A DNA stretch of 64,000 nucleotides, taken from NCBI GenBank assembly GCA_947184155.2, contig CAMXCT020000905.1:124001-188000 (forward strand), read 5' to 3'. Below are positions 34,795-45,294 of the stretch, in pieces (the stretch's first letter is position 1; every line of letters begins with the position of its first letter). The translations under genes were made by a program, and so were the position numbers. The notes beneath the pieces were generated by a model. The model made no database searches and was not told the DNA's origin. It saw only the letters and a list, made by a program, of their open reading frames with translations. The DNA comes from Cladocopium goreaui. Lineage: Eukaryota; Sar; Dinophyceae; Suessiales; Symbiodiniaceae.

Positions 34795-34885
34795 CAGCTA
34801 GGTATTATTATTGTTATTATTGTTATTATTGTTATTATTATTGTTATTATTGTTATTATTATTGTTATTATTATTATTATATCCT
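34795..34885. repeat. TTATTATTG microsatellite
   Basis: Runs of TTATTATTG and TTATTG units. Confidence 0.95.
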
Positions 34886-34984
34886 GTCTTATCTTGAATT
34901 ACGCCTGATATTAACAACTGGTATTGCTGACTTATGTTCGATAGAAAAAAGAAACTAAACGTTTGATTTTGCTATCGTCAGGGT

Positions 34985-35410
34985 TGCGCTGCGTCCGACT
35001 TCAGGTGGATATGAAGATAAAGTTGATGCTATTACCCAATCAACATGTTGTTCAGAGGAGGTGGCAAATTTTGAACCCTTAAAAAGATAAAGTTGATGTT
35101 ATTACCCCAACCAACCTATTGTTCAGAGTGGTTGGACAATTTTGACCCCTCATGAAGATAAAGTTGATGTTATTACCGCAGTCAACATATTGTTCAGAGG
35201 AGGTGGCAATTTTTGAACCCTCATGAAAGTAAAGTTGTTATTATTTCCCCAGTCAACATATTGTTCAGAGGGGGTGGCGAATTTTTAATGTGATGATGAT
35301 CATGATGTGATAATCATGATGTGATGATGATGGTGATGATGGTGATGATCATGACGATTGAAAGTGTGCAGCAACGTCCGGGTTGGGGCGAACGTGCTTT
35401 TAGATTGTTA
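34985..35410. repeat. tandem 60-70-bp repeat plus GATGAT tract (copy of 23036-23205)
   Basis: Four copies of GATAAAGTTGATGTTATTAC-like sequence followed by CAACATATTGTTCAGAG, at about 35018, 35086, 35158 and 35230. A GATGATGAT tract and CAACGTCCGGGTTGG follow, as in the first copy. Confidence 0.85.
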
Positions 35411-35698
35411 TATGTTGTCGCATTGTTTCAAACATGATGACAGATGTGGTTTGCAATAAATGTTTGTAGATGTGGGCTGCAATTCATGATGACAACATGT
35501 GGGTTGCTTATTGTTTAGATTTAGATTTGCATTATACAGTAGGTTGTTAACATTATTTATATAATAATGCTTCTAATGATACTGTAAAGGACAATTCTAT
35601 GAATCAAACATTATTGTAGGATAGACTTTACATCACTATATGTAACACGTATCTATTGTGACACTGCATGTATCATAGAATCATTATTTATTTATTGT

Positions 35699-35760
35699 AC
35701 AAGGTGGTGCACCATAGGTAGCTAAGTTGGTTCACAAGTCAACTTTCACTAGGGTTTTTA
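35699..35760. mobile_element. partial family 2 palindromic element
   Basis: The left end CAAGGTGGTGCACC, then AGCTAAGTTGGTT, matches the family 2 copy at 55451. No right end was seen. Confidence 0.55.
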
Positions 35761-36007
35761 GTAGAGATACCGGGTTCTTCCAAAAATCCAGCGATCCTGT
35801 CACACTCATTGCGAAGAAACTTGCGCTCCCCCCTTCCCCCAATTCAATGTTGTTACATCGCTTTGCTTGGAAACGCCTTCAAAAAAGCAGCAATTTCGGT
35901 TCGGATGCCGGCATGCTTTGAGCAACAGCATTGATCAAGGGGGCGCGGGGGGATCAGGTGTGATTTGACAACATGTAGGAGGATGGCTTTTTTTTGAAGA
36001 GCCCGGG

Positions 36008-36988
36008 GAAGAGTTTTGGCTTACGGATGTGCAAGCGCAAGCTTGAACAAATTCCCTTGTGCATTCGGCAAAAACACAATCCAAACACACTTTCATCTTC
36101 ACAGCTGCTGCCCACAAACAAGGAAGCAAGAGGAATATTTTTCGGTTTATGGATGTGCAAACACAAGCTTGAACATATTCCCGTGTGCATTTGCCAAAGC
36201 CCCACTCCAAAAACATTTTCATCTTTACAGCTACTCAGAAACAAAGAAGCAACATTGCAGCATTTGCTCCGCATGTGGGCAACAATTGGAGATCAGAAGC
36301 TGTGTGGCTTGCATGGCGAACTATTGTAGAATGTGCCTCCACGCCTCCAGGAGCAGAATTGCAGCGTTCTGCTGATGAAAATACAAGGGAGCACAAACAT
36401 CGTGTTTTGCACAGTGCACGCTACAGTGCACGCCACAGTGCAGGGCCACAAAACGCAGTAAACACCACGCATTTTCCAAAAATGGTGAGAAAACACAAAA
36501 AAAATGTTTTTTGAGGTAAATCGTCCATAAAAACGGTAATCCCGTGGTATTTACAGCGTTTTGTGGCCGTGCACTGCTGCGTGCACTGTGCGTGCACTGT
36601 ACGTGCGCTGTGCAAAACACGCAGTTTGTGCAATTCTGCTTCTGGAGGCGTGGAAGCACATTCTACAATAGTTCGCCATGCAAGACACACAGTTTCTTAT
36701 CTCCTATTGTTGCCCACATGCGGAGCAAATGCTGCAATGTTGCTTCTTTGTTTCTGGGTAGCAGCTTTGAAGATAAAAGTGTTTTTGGATTGGGGTTTTG
36801 GCACGTGCAAAAGGGAATATGTTCAAGCTTGTGTTTGCACATCCATAAACCAAAAATATTCGTTTTGCTTCTTTGTTTGTGGGCAGCAGCTGTAAAGATG
36901 AAAGTGGGTTTGGATTGAGGTTTTTGGAAAGCGCAAAAGGGAGTTTGTTCAAGCTTATGTTTGCACATCCGTAAGCAAAAATCTTTCC
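36008..36988. repeat. 1-kb imperfect palindrome
   Basis: The left arm (36008-36475) and right arm (36540-36988) are reverse complements along nearly their whole length. Examples: GCTTACGGATGTGCAA at 36018 against TTGCACATCCGTAAGC at 36960, and GGCGAACTATTGTAGAATGT at 36316 against ACATTCTACAATAGTTCGCC at 36658. The spacer is about 65 bp. Each arm also contains two direct copies of a 115-bp piece (ATGTGCAA-x-CAAGCTTGAACA). Overlapping frames on both strands are by-products. Confidence 0.93.
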
Positions 36989-37463
36989 TTGACTGAGTCG
37001 GTATCTATACTTATTGGGGCTTATATATAGGCCAACTTACAACTGGCGGGGCGCGCGCAACCTTTAAAGTTTTATCATTGTTTTTAACAAACTATATTGA
37101 TATAAATTGCCATGAACATCATTATTATGATATTCATGTAGCTATTAATTTTTGATCAATTCCTATAGTTATTTTTTTATTAGTGATCAACTATCCATAA
37201 TTTATCTTTGTTAATAACTAGACATTTATATTCTATGATCATATGGGGATGGATCAAAACCTATTACACCATATTTGAAGGGATATTCATCCATTTAGCA
37301 ACTATTTTGGCGTTCACCAGTGTACCTGGGTTGCCATTGGATTGGTGGGAAAATCTTAACCAGAACCCCCATTTTTTTTACCATTAAATATGGGGTTTCC
37401 GGTGCAATTTTCCCGTGAACCAATCCACTGATCATACCCATATTTCTCCCAATGTTTCGCCGT

Positions 37464-37616
37464 GCCAGGTGGTGTGGCCCCGCTTCCGAAGCCGCCGCAG
37501 CGCAACCGGCGCCCGCCGGGAAGCGGCAGCGGATCGGGGAGGCCCCCCCCGCGCCCGGGACCTGGGAAAGGCGGTGCCTTGGCGTTGCAGCACGGTTTGC
37601 GGGGTGGTTTGTGGGG
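37464..37616 (+). CDS. possible exon, very GC-rich, frame undecided
   Basis: After CGTGCCAG about 110 bp are open in all three + frames with few A/T. Candidates are a Pro/Arg/Gly-rich frame (VAPLPKPPQRNRRPPGSG) and an Ala-rich one (ASEAAAAQPAPAGKRQR). The right edge runs into a palindromic element. Confidence 0.35.
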
Positions 37617-37845
37617 TGCTTGGAAGATCACCCCACGAATCGTGGTTGTGGTTACCCGGCTTGGTAAACCTACAAAAAACGACGGAACATCACCACGTTT
37701 ATTTTGCAATAGCTATGTTAGTTTGCCGGAGGGTATTAGCTGGAATTTTAAACGATTCACAAATGGGAGAACCGGAAAACCCAATTAGGGGACTTACCAA
37801 CCAGGGTTATTAACCACTTACTAAGTGGGATGATCCTCCAAGTAT
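37617..37845. mobile_element. palindromic element family 3 with nested family 1 remnant
   Basis: GTGCTTGGAAGATCACC at the left pairs with GATGATCCTCCAAGTATAC at the right. Inside, 37658-37735 ends in AGCTATGTTAGTTTGCC then GGAGGGTA, the right end of family 1. So a family 1 copy appears to have inserted into a family 3 copy. Confidence 0.6.
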
Positions 37846-38320
37846 ACATCTACGAAATCTTGATAATGAAGGTCTAGATCAGGGATAACTGGGGATACTG
37901 GGAGAATGATGGGACAATAATGGCCGCATTACTCTAAGATCCGGTGTGCCATCCCACAAGCTGAACCATAATCACACTACCATTGTTGATTGGTCATGCA
38001 TTGGGGTTTGTACTATCTATTTTGTGGGGATTATGATAACCCAGAATAGGGGTAGCTATTTCCCTTTGGTAATCAACGTGGCAATGATGGAGTAATTAAC
38101 GGATTACCGGAGGGCAACCAACCAGTATAAATAATTGGACCTGATAGGGGCATTTATCCTGGTGCAACTAACATAGACCCTGCCATGGATTGGGGGTTTG
38201 GAGATTAATTGCCTTCCTCCAAAAGTTGGCTATGTTTAGGGTCAATTTTAGTGTAATTACTGGAGGGTCATGAAGATTAATCCAACAGAAATAGAGGTAT
38301 AGTTAGTTGTACATAATACT
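37846..38320. other. non-coding, small palindromes
   Basis: CCCTTTGGTAATC at 38071 pairs with GGATTACCGGAGGG at 38101, a very short family 1-like remnant. No exon was seen. Confidence 0.4.
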
Positions 38321-38324
38321 GTTA

Positions 38325-38680
38325 TATAAATATGTATGTATGTATGTATGTATGTACGTACGTACGTAATGGATGTAATGTATGTATGTAATGTAATGTA
38401 ATGTAAAGTAATGTAATGTAATGTAATGTAATGTAATGTAATGTAAATAACTAAAACAATCTGGGGATCTTCTCGCTGCATCAAACCTTTGTGTACATAC
38501 ATTTAATGCATCAATGAATTAATGCATACATGCATACATACATGCATGCGTCCAAACATCCATCCATCCATCCATCAATGGATACATACATACATACGTA
38601 TGTACACGCATAAATAATATTAAATAAGTAATATATATATATATGTATATATATATGTGAATATATATATACACAGAAAA
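38325..38680. repeat. GTAT, GTAAT, CATA microsatellites
   Basis: Successive tracts of GTAT, GTAC, GTAAT, CATACATG, CCAT and TA units. Confidence 0.95.
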
Positions 38681-38907
38681 ATACATATACTTACAGTACA
38701 ACACTTTCCTCAATCTTGTGATATCCGATTGGTTTTGAATTTTGGATTGATTGCTGGGTTTTAGGCTTACACATGTACATGTGGATGCATTCGGATGCGT
38801 GCATTGTCGTTTTTCTAGTTTGTGGAGTGATGCATTATCCGTGTGTACAACATTTATCACTCAAATCATGTTTTTGTATCACATTTCTTCTACATGTCGG
38901 GCGACAC

Positions 38908-39850
38908 TGCTTAAAGCCTTCCTTGCAACTCAGAACTCAGGAGGCAAAGGAGGTGGCAAAGGTGGCAAAGGCGGCAAAGGTGGAAAGGGACACAAAGGTG
39001 GCAAAGGGCACAAAGGACAGGGTCCTGAAGAATATGGTGGTGCTGTGGTGATTAGACATGATGAACAATGACCATTATTTAACAACATAGCCATGGAAGT
39101 TATAGTTATGGCCCAAAAATATGGATGATTTACCTATTCGAATTCTTATCGATGGTTGTTTTCCATAGCTGTGTTACATTACCAGAGGATATGTTCTCGA
39201 ATCTTTTCTTCCAAGAAAGTGACTCCCGGCGGTATTAGTGAGGGGAAGTGGGCAAAACGGCAACCAGTGCTGGGTTCGATCAAGATTCACTTCAAATCTG
39301 AGTTTCCAAAAGCTATCCAATCGCCTGAAAGCCTCTGAACGAGAGAAACTTCCCTTGTTGAGCCCCAACCCAGAAAATGAAGTGAAAAATGCGATTCCCA
39401 GTTCCTTCAGGAAAATCCTTTTGGACAATCTATTGACAGAAAAGAGACAAGTGTGGACTAAGATTTCTGTTACTCTCTGGTAAACTAACAGCTCTAACGT
39501 AGCTATAGAAAATCGCATTTTTTAAAATAGCAACATCGCCTGTGAATGGACAATGTTCAATCGAGATGTCAGTGTACCAGAGGCTGACCTCAGCCATTGC
39601 TGCGCGATCCCCCCGGGAAGACCGCCACCAATGGCGGGTCCCTCAATCCTCACCAACATTTGCGGGTCAAAAGAAAGCGTTGCGCTTCCTCCAAATTTCC
39701 TCCAAATTACCGATAATCTATATAAAAATTGGAGTGAAAATTCTGTATTTCCCTTCATCAAATTTCTTCCTCCTTGTAAGTTTGCACTCCCTTTGCAGGG
39801 GGGCTTTTACTTCTTGTAAGCCGAGCCGCCGACCTCTTCGACAAAAATGG
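38908..39850 (+). CDS. gene F: GGK-repeat protein split by two introner-like elements
   Basis: Exon 1 (about 38908-39071) has a Gly/Lys tract (GGKGGGKGGKGGKGGKGH), then GPEEYGGAVVIRHDEQ. A family 1 element (39072-39188) follows. The next piece (39189-39330) reads KKVTPGGISEGKWAKRQP, then LGSIKIHFKSEFPKAIQ. A further frame (about 39330-39479) reads NEVKNAIPSSFRKILLDNLL, then TEKRQVWTKI, and stops exactly where another family 1 element starts. After that element the frame resumes at 39583 (motif SAIAARSPREDRHQWRVP) if the splice CTCTG|GTAAAC to CCAGAG|G is used, giving Trp at the junction. The frame change near 39330 needs either an extra short intron or an indel. The function is unknown; a Gly/Lys tract suggests a flexible nucleic-acid-binding tail. 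Confidence 0.5.
39072..39188. mobile_element. introner-like element, family 1 (between coding pieces of gene F)
   Basis: TTATTTAACAACATAGCCAT at the left and CATAGCTGTGTTACATTACC then AGAGG at the right. The left terminus is eroded. Coding-like sequence touches both sides. Confidence 0.65.
39471..39585. mobile_element. introner-like element, family 1, acting as an intron
   Basis: TACTCTCTGGTAAACTAACA at the left, GTGTACCAGAGG at the right, 115 bp. The GT at 39480 and the AG at 39582 lie at mirrored positions in the terminal repeats. Open frames meet it on both sides. Confidence 0.7.
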
Positions 39851-40209
39851 TCAAAGTAAAGAAGCACCGTGAGGGACGTAGCAGAGAGGAACGCATTAGA
39901 GTCCGGAAAACCCTAGCAAAGTTGAAGGATCTTAAGTTATCTTAAGTACAAGAGATATGAAAATTATCGGCAACAAATTAATCAGTTTCTTCATTCCAAT
40001 CGGCTGCAAATGCCCACTCAGGCACGCCCTTTAGATTTGTTGGTGGGCGGATATCTTGGGCATTTATGGACTACAGGTGAAGGCCGAGGAAGGGCCTCCG
40101 ACATTCTAGCTGCTATTCAAGATCTACAGCCCCAAACAAAAGGAGCACTGCCACTGCCTGTCTCCTGTCTTCAAAGTGGAGTACACCTTCTGGCTTTCGC
40201 TGCGACTTG
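39847..40209 (+). pseudogene. tyrosine-recombinase-like relic (DIRS-type retroelement)
   Basis: An ATG at 39847 opens VKVKKHREGRSREERIRV. In another frame from about 39945 the text runs YKRYENYRQQINQFLHSNRL, then PLDLLVGGYLGHLWTTGEGR and SDILAAIQDLQPQTKGALPL. The latter matches the N-terminal helical (core-binding) domain of tyrosine recombinases in dinoflagellate DIRS-like elements, as I recall them (LWxxGEGRxxAxxxLAxLQ). The catalytic R-H-R-Y half is not seen and the frame breaks at 40207. Function is therefore lost. Confidence 0.5.
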
Positions 40210-41330
40210 ATTTCCTCCTAACTGGTGGGTTGCTAGAGGGGGCTTTTCAGGGATTTGTGAACCGCTTTAAGAAACCAGCTCCATCTCGCTGGCGTGCGAT
40301 GTTTGCCTGGAGCCCTGGTGAAAGGGCCCGGTGAGACGGGCTTTGAAAAGGGATTTTTCGATATCTAGCTGGTTTTATAGGCTGATAGACTGACTATTTA
40401 AGTTTCTTCCAGTTGTTAGTTATAGTTTGTGACAAATTCCTGCTCTGCGCCAAAGAGAAGGAACGCAACTGAGTTTATGTATTATATTAATTATTATTTA
40501 CACATTTGCATATACATCTATCCTTTATACCCACAGGATCCCACACCATGTATGACTATCATGTATGGCTTTATGAAGATGGGCGTTTGAAAAGTAGAAG
40601 CCAACCTTAGATGGTTGGTGGAGTTGGTGGTGTTGTTTTCCCCTATCCTGCCTATTGTAAAGGCCAATTTAGGGGTAAACTGGTATACCCCATTGTTGGT
40701 GATGTATCCCAATGTATCCCCATGAAGGTCAATTATGGTCGATTATAAATCCGTATTTTCCTTGGTTAATCCCATGAAATCCCCATGTTCACGCGAGGAT
40801 CTGGCTGGTCCTGGCAAGGGGGCCATGGGAACTATGGGAGCCATGGAAATTTGGGCGGCGAAGGCACAATGACACCATGATGGGCAGCTGATATAACCGT
40901 GGAAACCTTGAATGGATACTTCAGATAGAATTTTAACCGTTTGCTTTAGATTGCGATATGTGTACACACACACACACACTAAGAAATTATTTCCAAAAAA
41001 TGGAACACATGTTGGGTATCTATGCGATTAGGAATGATCCAACTAGGTAATTTCAATATATTTCAACGGTTGTATAATATATAGATATATACATGTATGT
41101 GATACTACATGCACATATATTTATTTTTAAATACACACAAAACTTGGAATGCTACAACTGGTGAGTATGATTGGTGGGTGCCTTGTTGATCGTTGGGGCA
41201 CCACCACTCCCAACGCCCTTGAGAGGTCGCAGTCGCACGCCACCACGAAAAGATTGCAGGTACTTCCCAGGTGCGCTGCCAAAAATACTTGATCATCAAT
41301 GTTTTTTTTTCCTGCTTGCTGCAAGGTTGG
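40210..41330. other. no supported gene
   Basis: GC-richer sequence to 40360 may be a further decayed part of the recombinase relic. Later parts contain a CA run (40965-40978) and a small GC-rich patch at 41160-41280 open on the - strand only. Confidence 0.4.
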
Positions 41331-41446
41331 GGGCCCCCTAGATAGCTAGATTTGTCTTTAAATTGGTTAACTACGGTTTATGGTAGATATAACTAGCTAT
41401 GGTGACTGGTCTATAACCAACTTATAACTGGGGGGCCCACTTGCAG
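41331..41446. mobile_element. palindromic element family 2
   Basis: GCAAGGTTGGGGGCCCCCTA at the left, TAACTGGGGGGCCCACTTGC at the right, with the TTTATGGTAGATATAACTAG core shared with 55451. Confidence 0.7.
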
Positions 41447-41962
41447 CTGGGGTGAACAGACAAGTCCCAGTAAATTATTGGTTAAATTGTTAGACCATTG
41501 TTTTTTGGTGTGATGAGATAGACAATGATTCTGGGACAGATCATGGACCTCCCTAAAAATAATGGGCAACATGTTGGTTTGTGAGGTTGGGTCTACATAC
41601 CTCGATTCTTGGGATGAAACCATCTCCAATTCTCCACCACTTAGGTTTGTTGTAAATCACCCAAAGTATGGGTACACCCGACAATAAAACGCGAATTGAG
41701 GATGTTTTATCATTCTGACACTGTGAGTCCCCCAATGACTATGCCATGAAACAGTGTTAGGTATGGGAACAAGTGGGGTGCCACGCTGAAATGATCCATA
41801 CCCCTCTGTGGGCACGGCCCAAAACGGCCAAAAACAATTCCAGAGGCAACTCCACTGGGGAGTCCCCTGTGACAGATTTACTGTAGATGGCTATGTTGTT
41901 GGCTCTTGTGATGTTCACCAACCAGGCTATATACAGTGACACATACAAGAGTGCCCACACTG

Positions 41963-42081
41963 GGGCTCAGACATCATGTAAAGGGGCAGTTTCTGTTGCA
42001 TCTGAGGAATCCAATGGTCAGCCTGGATCTGAAAATTTCAAAAGGATAGATATCCCTGGACCAAAAAGGCAAAAGAGGTAA
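41963..42081 (+). CDS. terminal exon, unknown gene
   Basis: The frame reads TGAQTSCKGAVSVASEESNG, then FKRIDIPGPKRQKR-stop. The basic C-terminus resembles a nuclear-localisation tail. The exon could begin at an AG near 41950. Confidence 0.5.
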
Positions 42082-42179
42082 AGAGGTGGTGATAAGGAAA
42101 ATGATGTAGCTGGAGCATCTAGATCCACTACATTACATTATTTTCCTATGAATCTATATACACGTTAATCATTCCACCC

Positions 42180-42453
42180 GAGGGAATTCTGGGACCTGGG
42201 CTGTTCCCCAAAGATCCGATTACGCACTTAGTTCCCCAGGAGAAACCAGGGGATGGGACGGGATTCCTGATGCACGGGGGATCAGGAACAAAGGATCAAT
42301 TCCTGGATGCCATCCGGCAACACTCGAACAACCATCATTTCCAGCAGACACGTGGCATGTGGTGGAATAGGTTTGAGGGGGCGGGCCTGTGTGATGATTT
42401 TGTGGTACCAAAGTCGCAAAAATCGCAAAAATCGCAAAGATCAGATTGATTTT
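42180..42453 (+). CDS. gene G exon 1 (partial), unknown family
   Basis: A 90-codon open frame without an early ATG reads GILGPGLFPKDPITHLVPQE, then GFLMHGGSGTKDQFLDAIRQ and GMWWNRFEGAGLCDDFVVPK, and closes with a SQK repeat and TGA. The Trp pair and Gly motifs look like a folded domain. A donor is likely near GTGGTACC. Palindromic elements of three different families follow before the next exons. Confidence 0.6.
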
Positions 42454-42469
42454 TCTGCATTTAAATAAG

Positions 42470-42592
42470 GGCAGGCCCCGCAGTTAAAAGTTGGTTTATT
42501 TTATAAATGTCATTACTGATACTTATATCTACCATAAACCATAGCTGACCTAGTTAGAAAGCAACTTTGCTATCTAGCGGGGCCCCGGGTCA
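42470..42592. mobile_element. palindromic element family 2
   Basis: GGCAGGCCCCGCAGTTA at the left, TATCTAGCGGGGCCCCG at the right, with the core TCTACCATAAACCATAGC being the reverse strand of the family core. Confidence 0.65.
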
Positions 42593-42602
42593 GTGGATAT
42601 CC

Positions 42603-42744
42603 GTGCTTGGAGGACCATCCTACGGATCGTAAGTGGTTAATAACCTTGGTTAATAAGTTGTCCCATTTACAAGTGGGTGAACTAACCCCAGTTGCTAACT
42701 ACTTACAAGATCTTACAAGTTGTCAAGTGATCCTCCAAGTACAC
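42603..42744. mobile_element. palindromic element family 3
   Basis: GTGCTTGGAGGACCATCC at the left, TGATCCTCCAAGTACAC at the right, with internal AAGTGGTTAATAACC mirrored imperfectly. Confidence 0.75.
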
Positions 42745-43405
42745 GCCCCATCACACTGCCCTTGCTCAAAGCTTGTTCCGAGGAGGGACATTCGAGGTGC
42801 GTCGGCTTGCCGTGCAGAATTCACTCTCACTCATTGTCAACCACTAACACGGTGAATCGGTTTTATATCACCCTTCAGTAAAGCAACATAACAGAAAGCC
42901 CATGGCTTCCCCTCCCTGGAAAAATGATCTTCACATTGCGTTTTCCATAGCTGTGTTCATTTACCGCACGGTAAGTGTATTAACAATATCATACAATATC
43001 CAGGTTTGAATGGTTCACCCTTATCAGCTCCGCGAAGCGGGGCACTTCAGGAGGCATTCAGATCTACTTCCCTCGCCGCGGATCCATCAACTTTACCTAT
43101 GAAGGGAACAAGGCTGGGCCGCTGGGCCTTGATGAGCACGGTTTTTTCACCATTTCTGAGGGAGAGTCTACATGTGCCGTGCTCAAAAGTTGGGTAAATT
43201 GCTGATGAACTAGGGGAAATTCATCAATCAATTTTCAAAGGGTTTTGTAATGACGATGGCACATGTGTCTCTCAGAGATTCATCACTATTGATTGGAACC
43301 CCTTTCAACAACTAGTATATACATATGTAATTTTCAATGGGATTTCCGTCTGCTCAGCTCCCCGGATGAACTGGCCACCAATGTCTATGTTTACAAGTTT
43401 TCTTA
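42745..43405 (+). CDS. gene G 3' exons, unknown family
   Basis: A short GC-rich piece (about 42770-42838) is open in two frames (one with FRGGTFEVRRLAVQNSLSL). Exon 43003-43196 follows ATATCCAG and reads FEWFTLISSAKRGTSGG, then IYFPRRGSINFTYEGNK and GPLGLDEHGFFTISEGESTC; it is long, unambiguous and not ATG-initiated. A terminal piece (about 43359-43408) reads SPDELATNVYVYKFS-stop. The beta-strand-like pattern suggests a compact extracellular or enzyme domain. I could not place the family. Confidence 0.55.
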
Positions 43406-43408
43406 AAT

Positions 43409-44010
43409 GTGGTGACATGAGTGATCAAGGGTGGGTCAGAATCTTGATTCTCACACTGGGCAAACCTTGGATGGGCTATTTTGGCCATAAAACATCGGAA
43501 ACACACATAGCATAAGCGGCCAAACAAACAGGGTGTTTAGGATTGACAACGTTTCGGTTTGAGAAAGATAAGTTCATCTTTTGAGCAGGAAGACGGCGGG
43601 GAGGCCCATAACCTGGGGTGAAACATCGCCCATCAGATGATGTTTCAACATGTTGATATAAACTTCTCCAAGATGGGATCCCAAAATTAAAATGGGAGGT
43701 TAAGTGGGGTTGATACCTGATACATAATCACCAACCGAATATCTTCATGATCTTCATGTTGTGGGCATCTTATCAAAGGGATTTTCCCACAACAACTCCA
43801 ACCAGCCAGCTACACTGGTGGATCTCGTGGATTGATCCCCAAGCCGCTTAGCATAAGCCGTTGCTTCGGAAAGGAGGCTACCCAAAAATTCATGGTGAAT
43901 GAGGGAGTTTTGCGACCCCACCAACCAATGGAAAAAAACAATCGAGAGATTCAACGGGGCGCCGTTATTTAACCCAAAGCATCCACCAATATATCGAAAT
44001 TACGTTAAGC
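43409..44010. other. no supported gene
   Basis: No exon with splice support. A - strand frame at 43754-43954 is open but weak. Confidence 0.4.
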
Positions 44011-44017
44011 TTTAAAC

Positions 44018-44567
44018 ATGGTTTCTTGGGCAATTCCACACATAGTTTTTATGGTTCTGTGGGGAAACAAGCACAAAAAACCAGTGGATACAGTAGCAGC
44101 TTGGAATATGTATCACTTAAGTACTTACCAGGGATTACCAGGGTTCTGTGGGGACCCATGGTTTTTCGCCAGTGATAGCCGGTCCTCATTCTTTTGGAAG
44201 CCACCAACTAGAGTTGCTGCTTGTCCAACAAGCTGATGTTTAATGAGCCAAGAAATCATGAAAATCACACTTTGAAGAATCCAACACGTAGCCCGGGGAT
44301 ACGTATATCCCATGATATATCCCATTAACGTTAGCAATATTGATATTGTCCTATTAATCATTGAGTCATGCTTTGAATAACCGAATAACCACATTAATCA
44401 TAAACATAGTCAAACATTTTACCCATCTTCATCCCTTAGCCGCCTTAGCCTTATTGGCCTCACACCCCCAATTGGTGGCTTGTGAATCCGTGCAGGCGGT
44501 TCTTGTCCAGGGAAATGATCACTACTTCCTTCACAACATTGTGAAGAGCTGGACAACAGAAGGTTGA
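44018..44567 (+). CDS. small gene or gene end, unknown
   Basis: The piece 44141-44236 follows TTACCAG and reads FCGDPWFFASDSRSSFFWKP. The terminal exon (about 44440-44567) reads LALLASHPQLVACESVQAVL, then QGNDHYFLHNIVKSWTTEG-stop. The second is convincing; the first is weaker because of a competing - strand frame. Confidence 0.45.
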
Positions 44568-44914
44568 TCCAGAGATCTGAACATATCTGAAGCACTCAGC
44601 GGCGAGTTGATGATTTTCTGGCCCCATGGCATGTCTTGGCTATCTTGGCTGTCTTGTATGTTGTGTAATCTGTTGTATATATATATATGTATATGGCAAA
44701 AAACTACATGGGGACGTTACTGGCAACAAGCATGTCAATTTCTGTTTGGATATCTAGGGCGCATGGGGTGCAAAATCTAAGGTATATTTACTTGCAACGT
44801 ATCAAGGGCTGCATGGCTTAAATCCTTATCAACCAACCAGCGCAACTGATCCACAAGTGTTGTATTTATCATTCATGTGTGGGGGAATCCAATATCTTGT
44901 AAAAGCAGCTCCTG

Positions 44915-45165
44915 TGTATAAAAGGGTCTGTGTGTAAAAGTGTCTGTGTGTAAACATGTCTGTGTGTAAAAGTGTCTGTGTAAAAGCGTCTGTGTGTAAA
45001 AGCTTCTGTATGTAAAAGCTTCTGTATGTAAAAGCTTCTGTGGGTAAAAACTTTGTGTGTAAAAGCCTCTGTGTAAAAGCTTCTGTGTGTAAAAGCTACT
45101 GTGTGTAAAAGCTTTTGTGTGTAAAAGCGTCTGTGTGTAAAAGCTTCTGTGCGTAAAAGTGTTTG
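44915..45165. repeat. 16-17-bp minisatellite
   Basis: About 15 copies of TGTGTAAAAGCTTCTG with point changes. The - strand reads as FYTQ/LLH/KAFTHRS repeats over 90 codons, a by-product of the repeat. Confidence 0.95.
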
Positions 45166-45294
45166 CGATGCAAACTATTGTCTTGCACTTCTCACTATTT
45201 TGTCTGGATACTCCTCTTCTCGACTGCCTATAACACATCTTTCATATATTGTTTGTAAAAATGTGTCTCCATACTAACAAGAGAAGACCCTGCT

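Noticed and set aside
36008-36988. Several 80-124-codon frames on both strands
   Set aside because: Both arms of a palindrome give mirrored frames; none has codon bias or splice borders independent of the repeat.
44873-45238. 121-codon - strand frame rich in FYTQ and LLH
   Set aside because: Produced by the 16-17-bp TGTGTAAAAGCTTCTG repeat.
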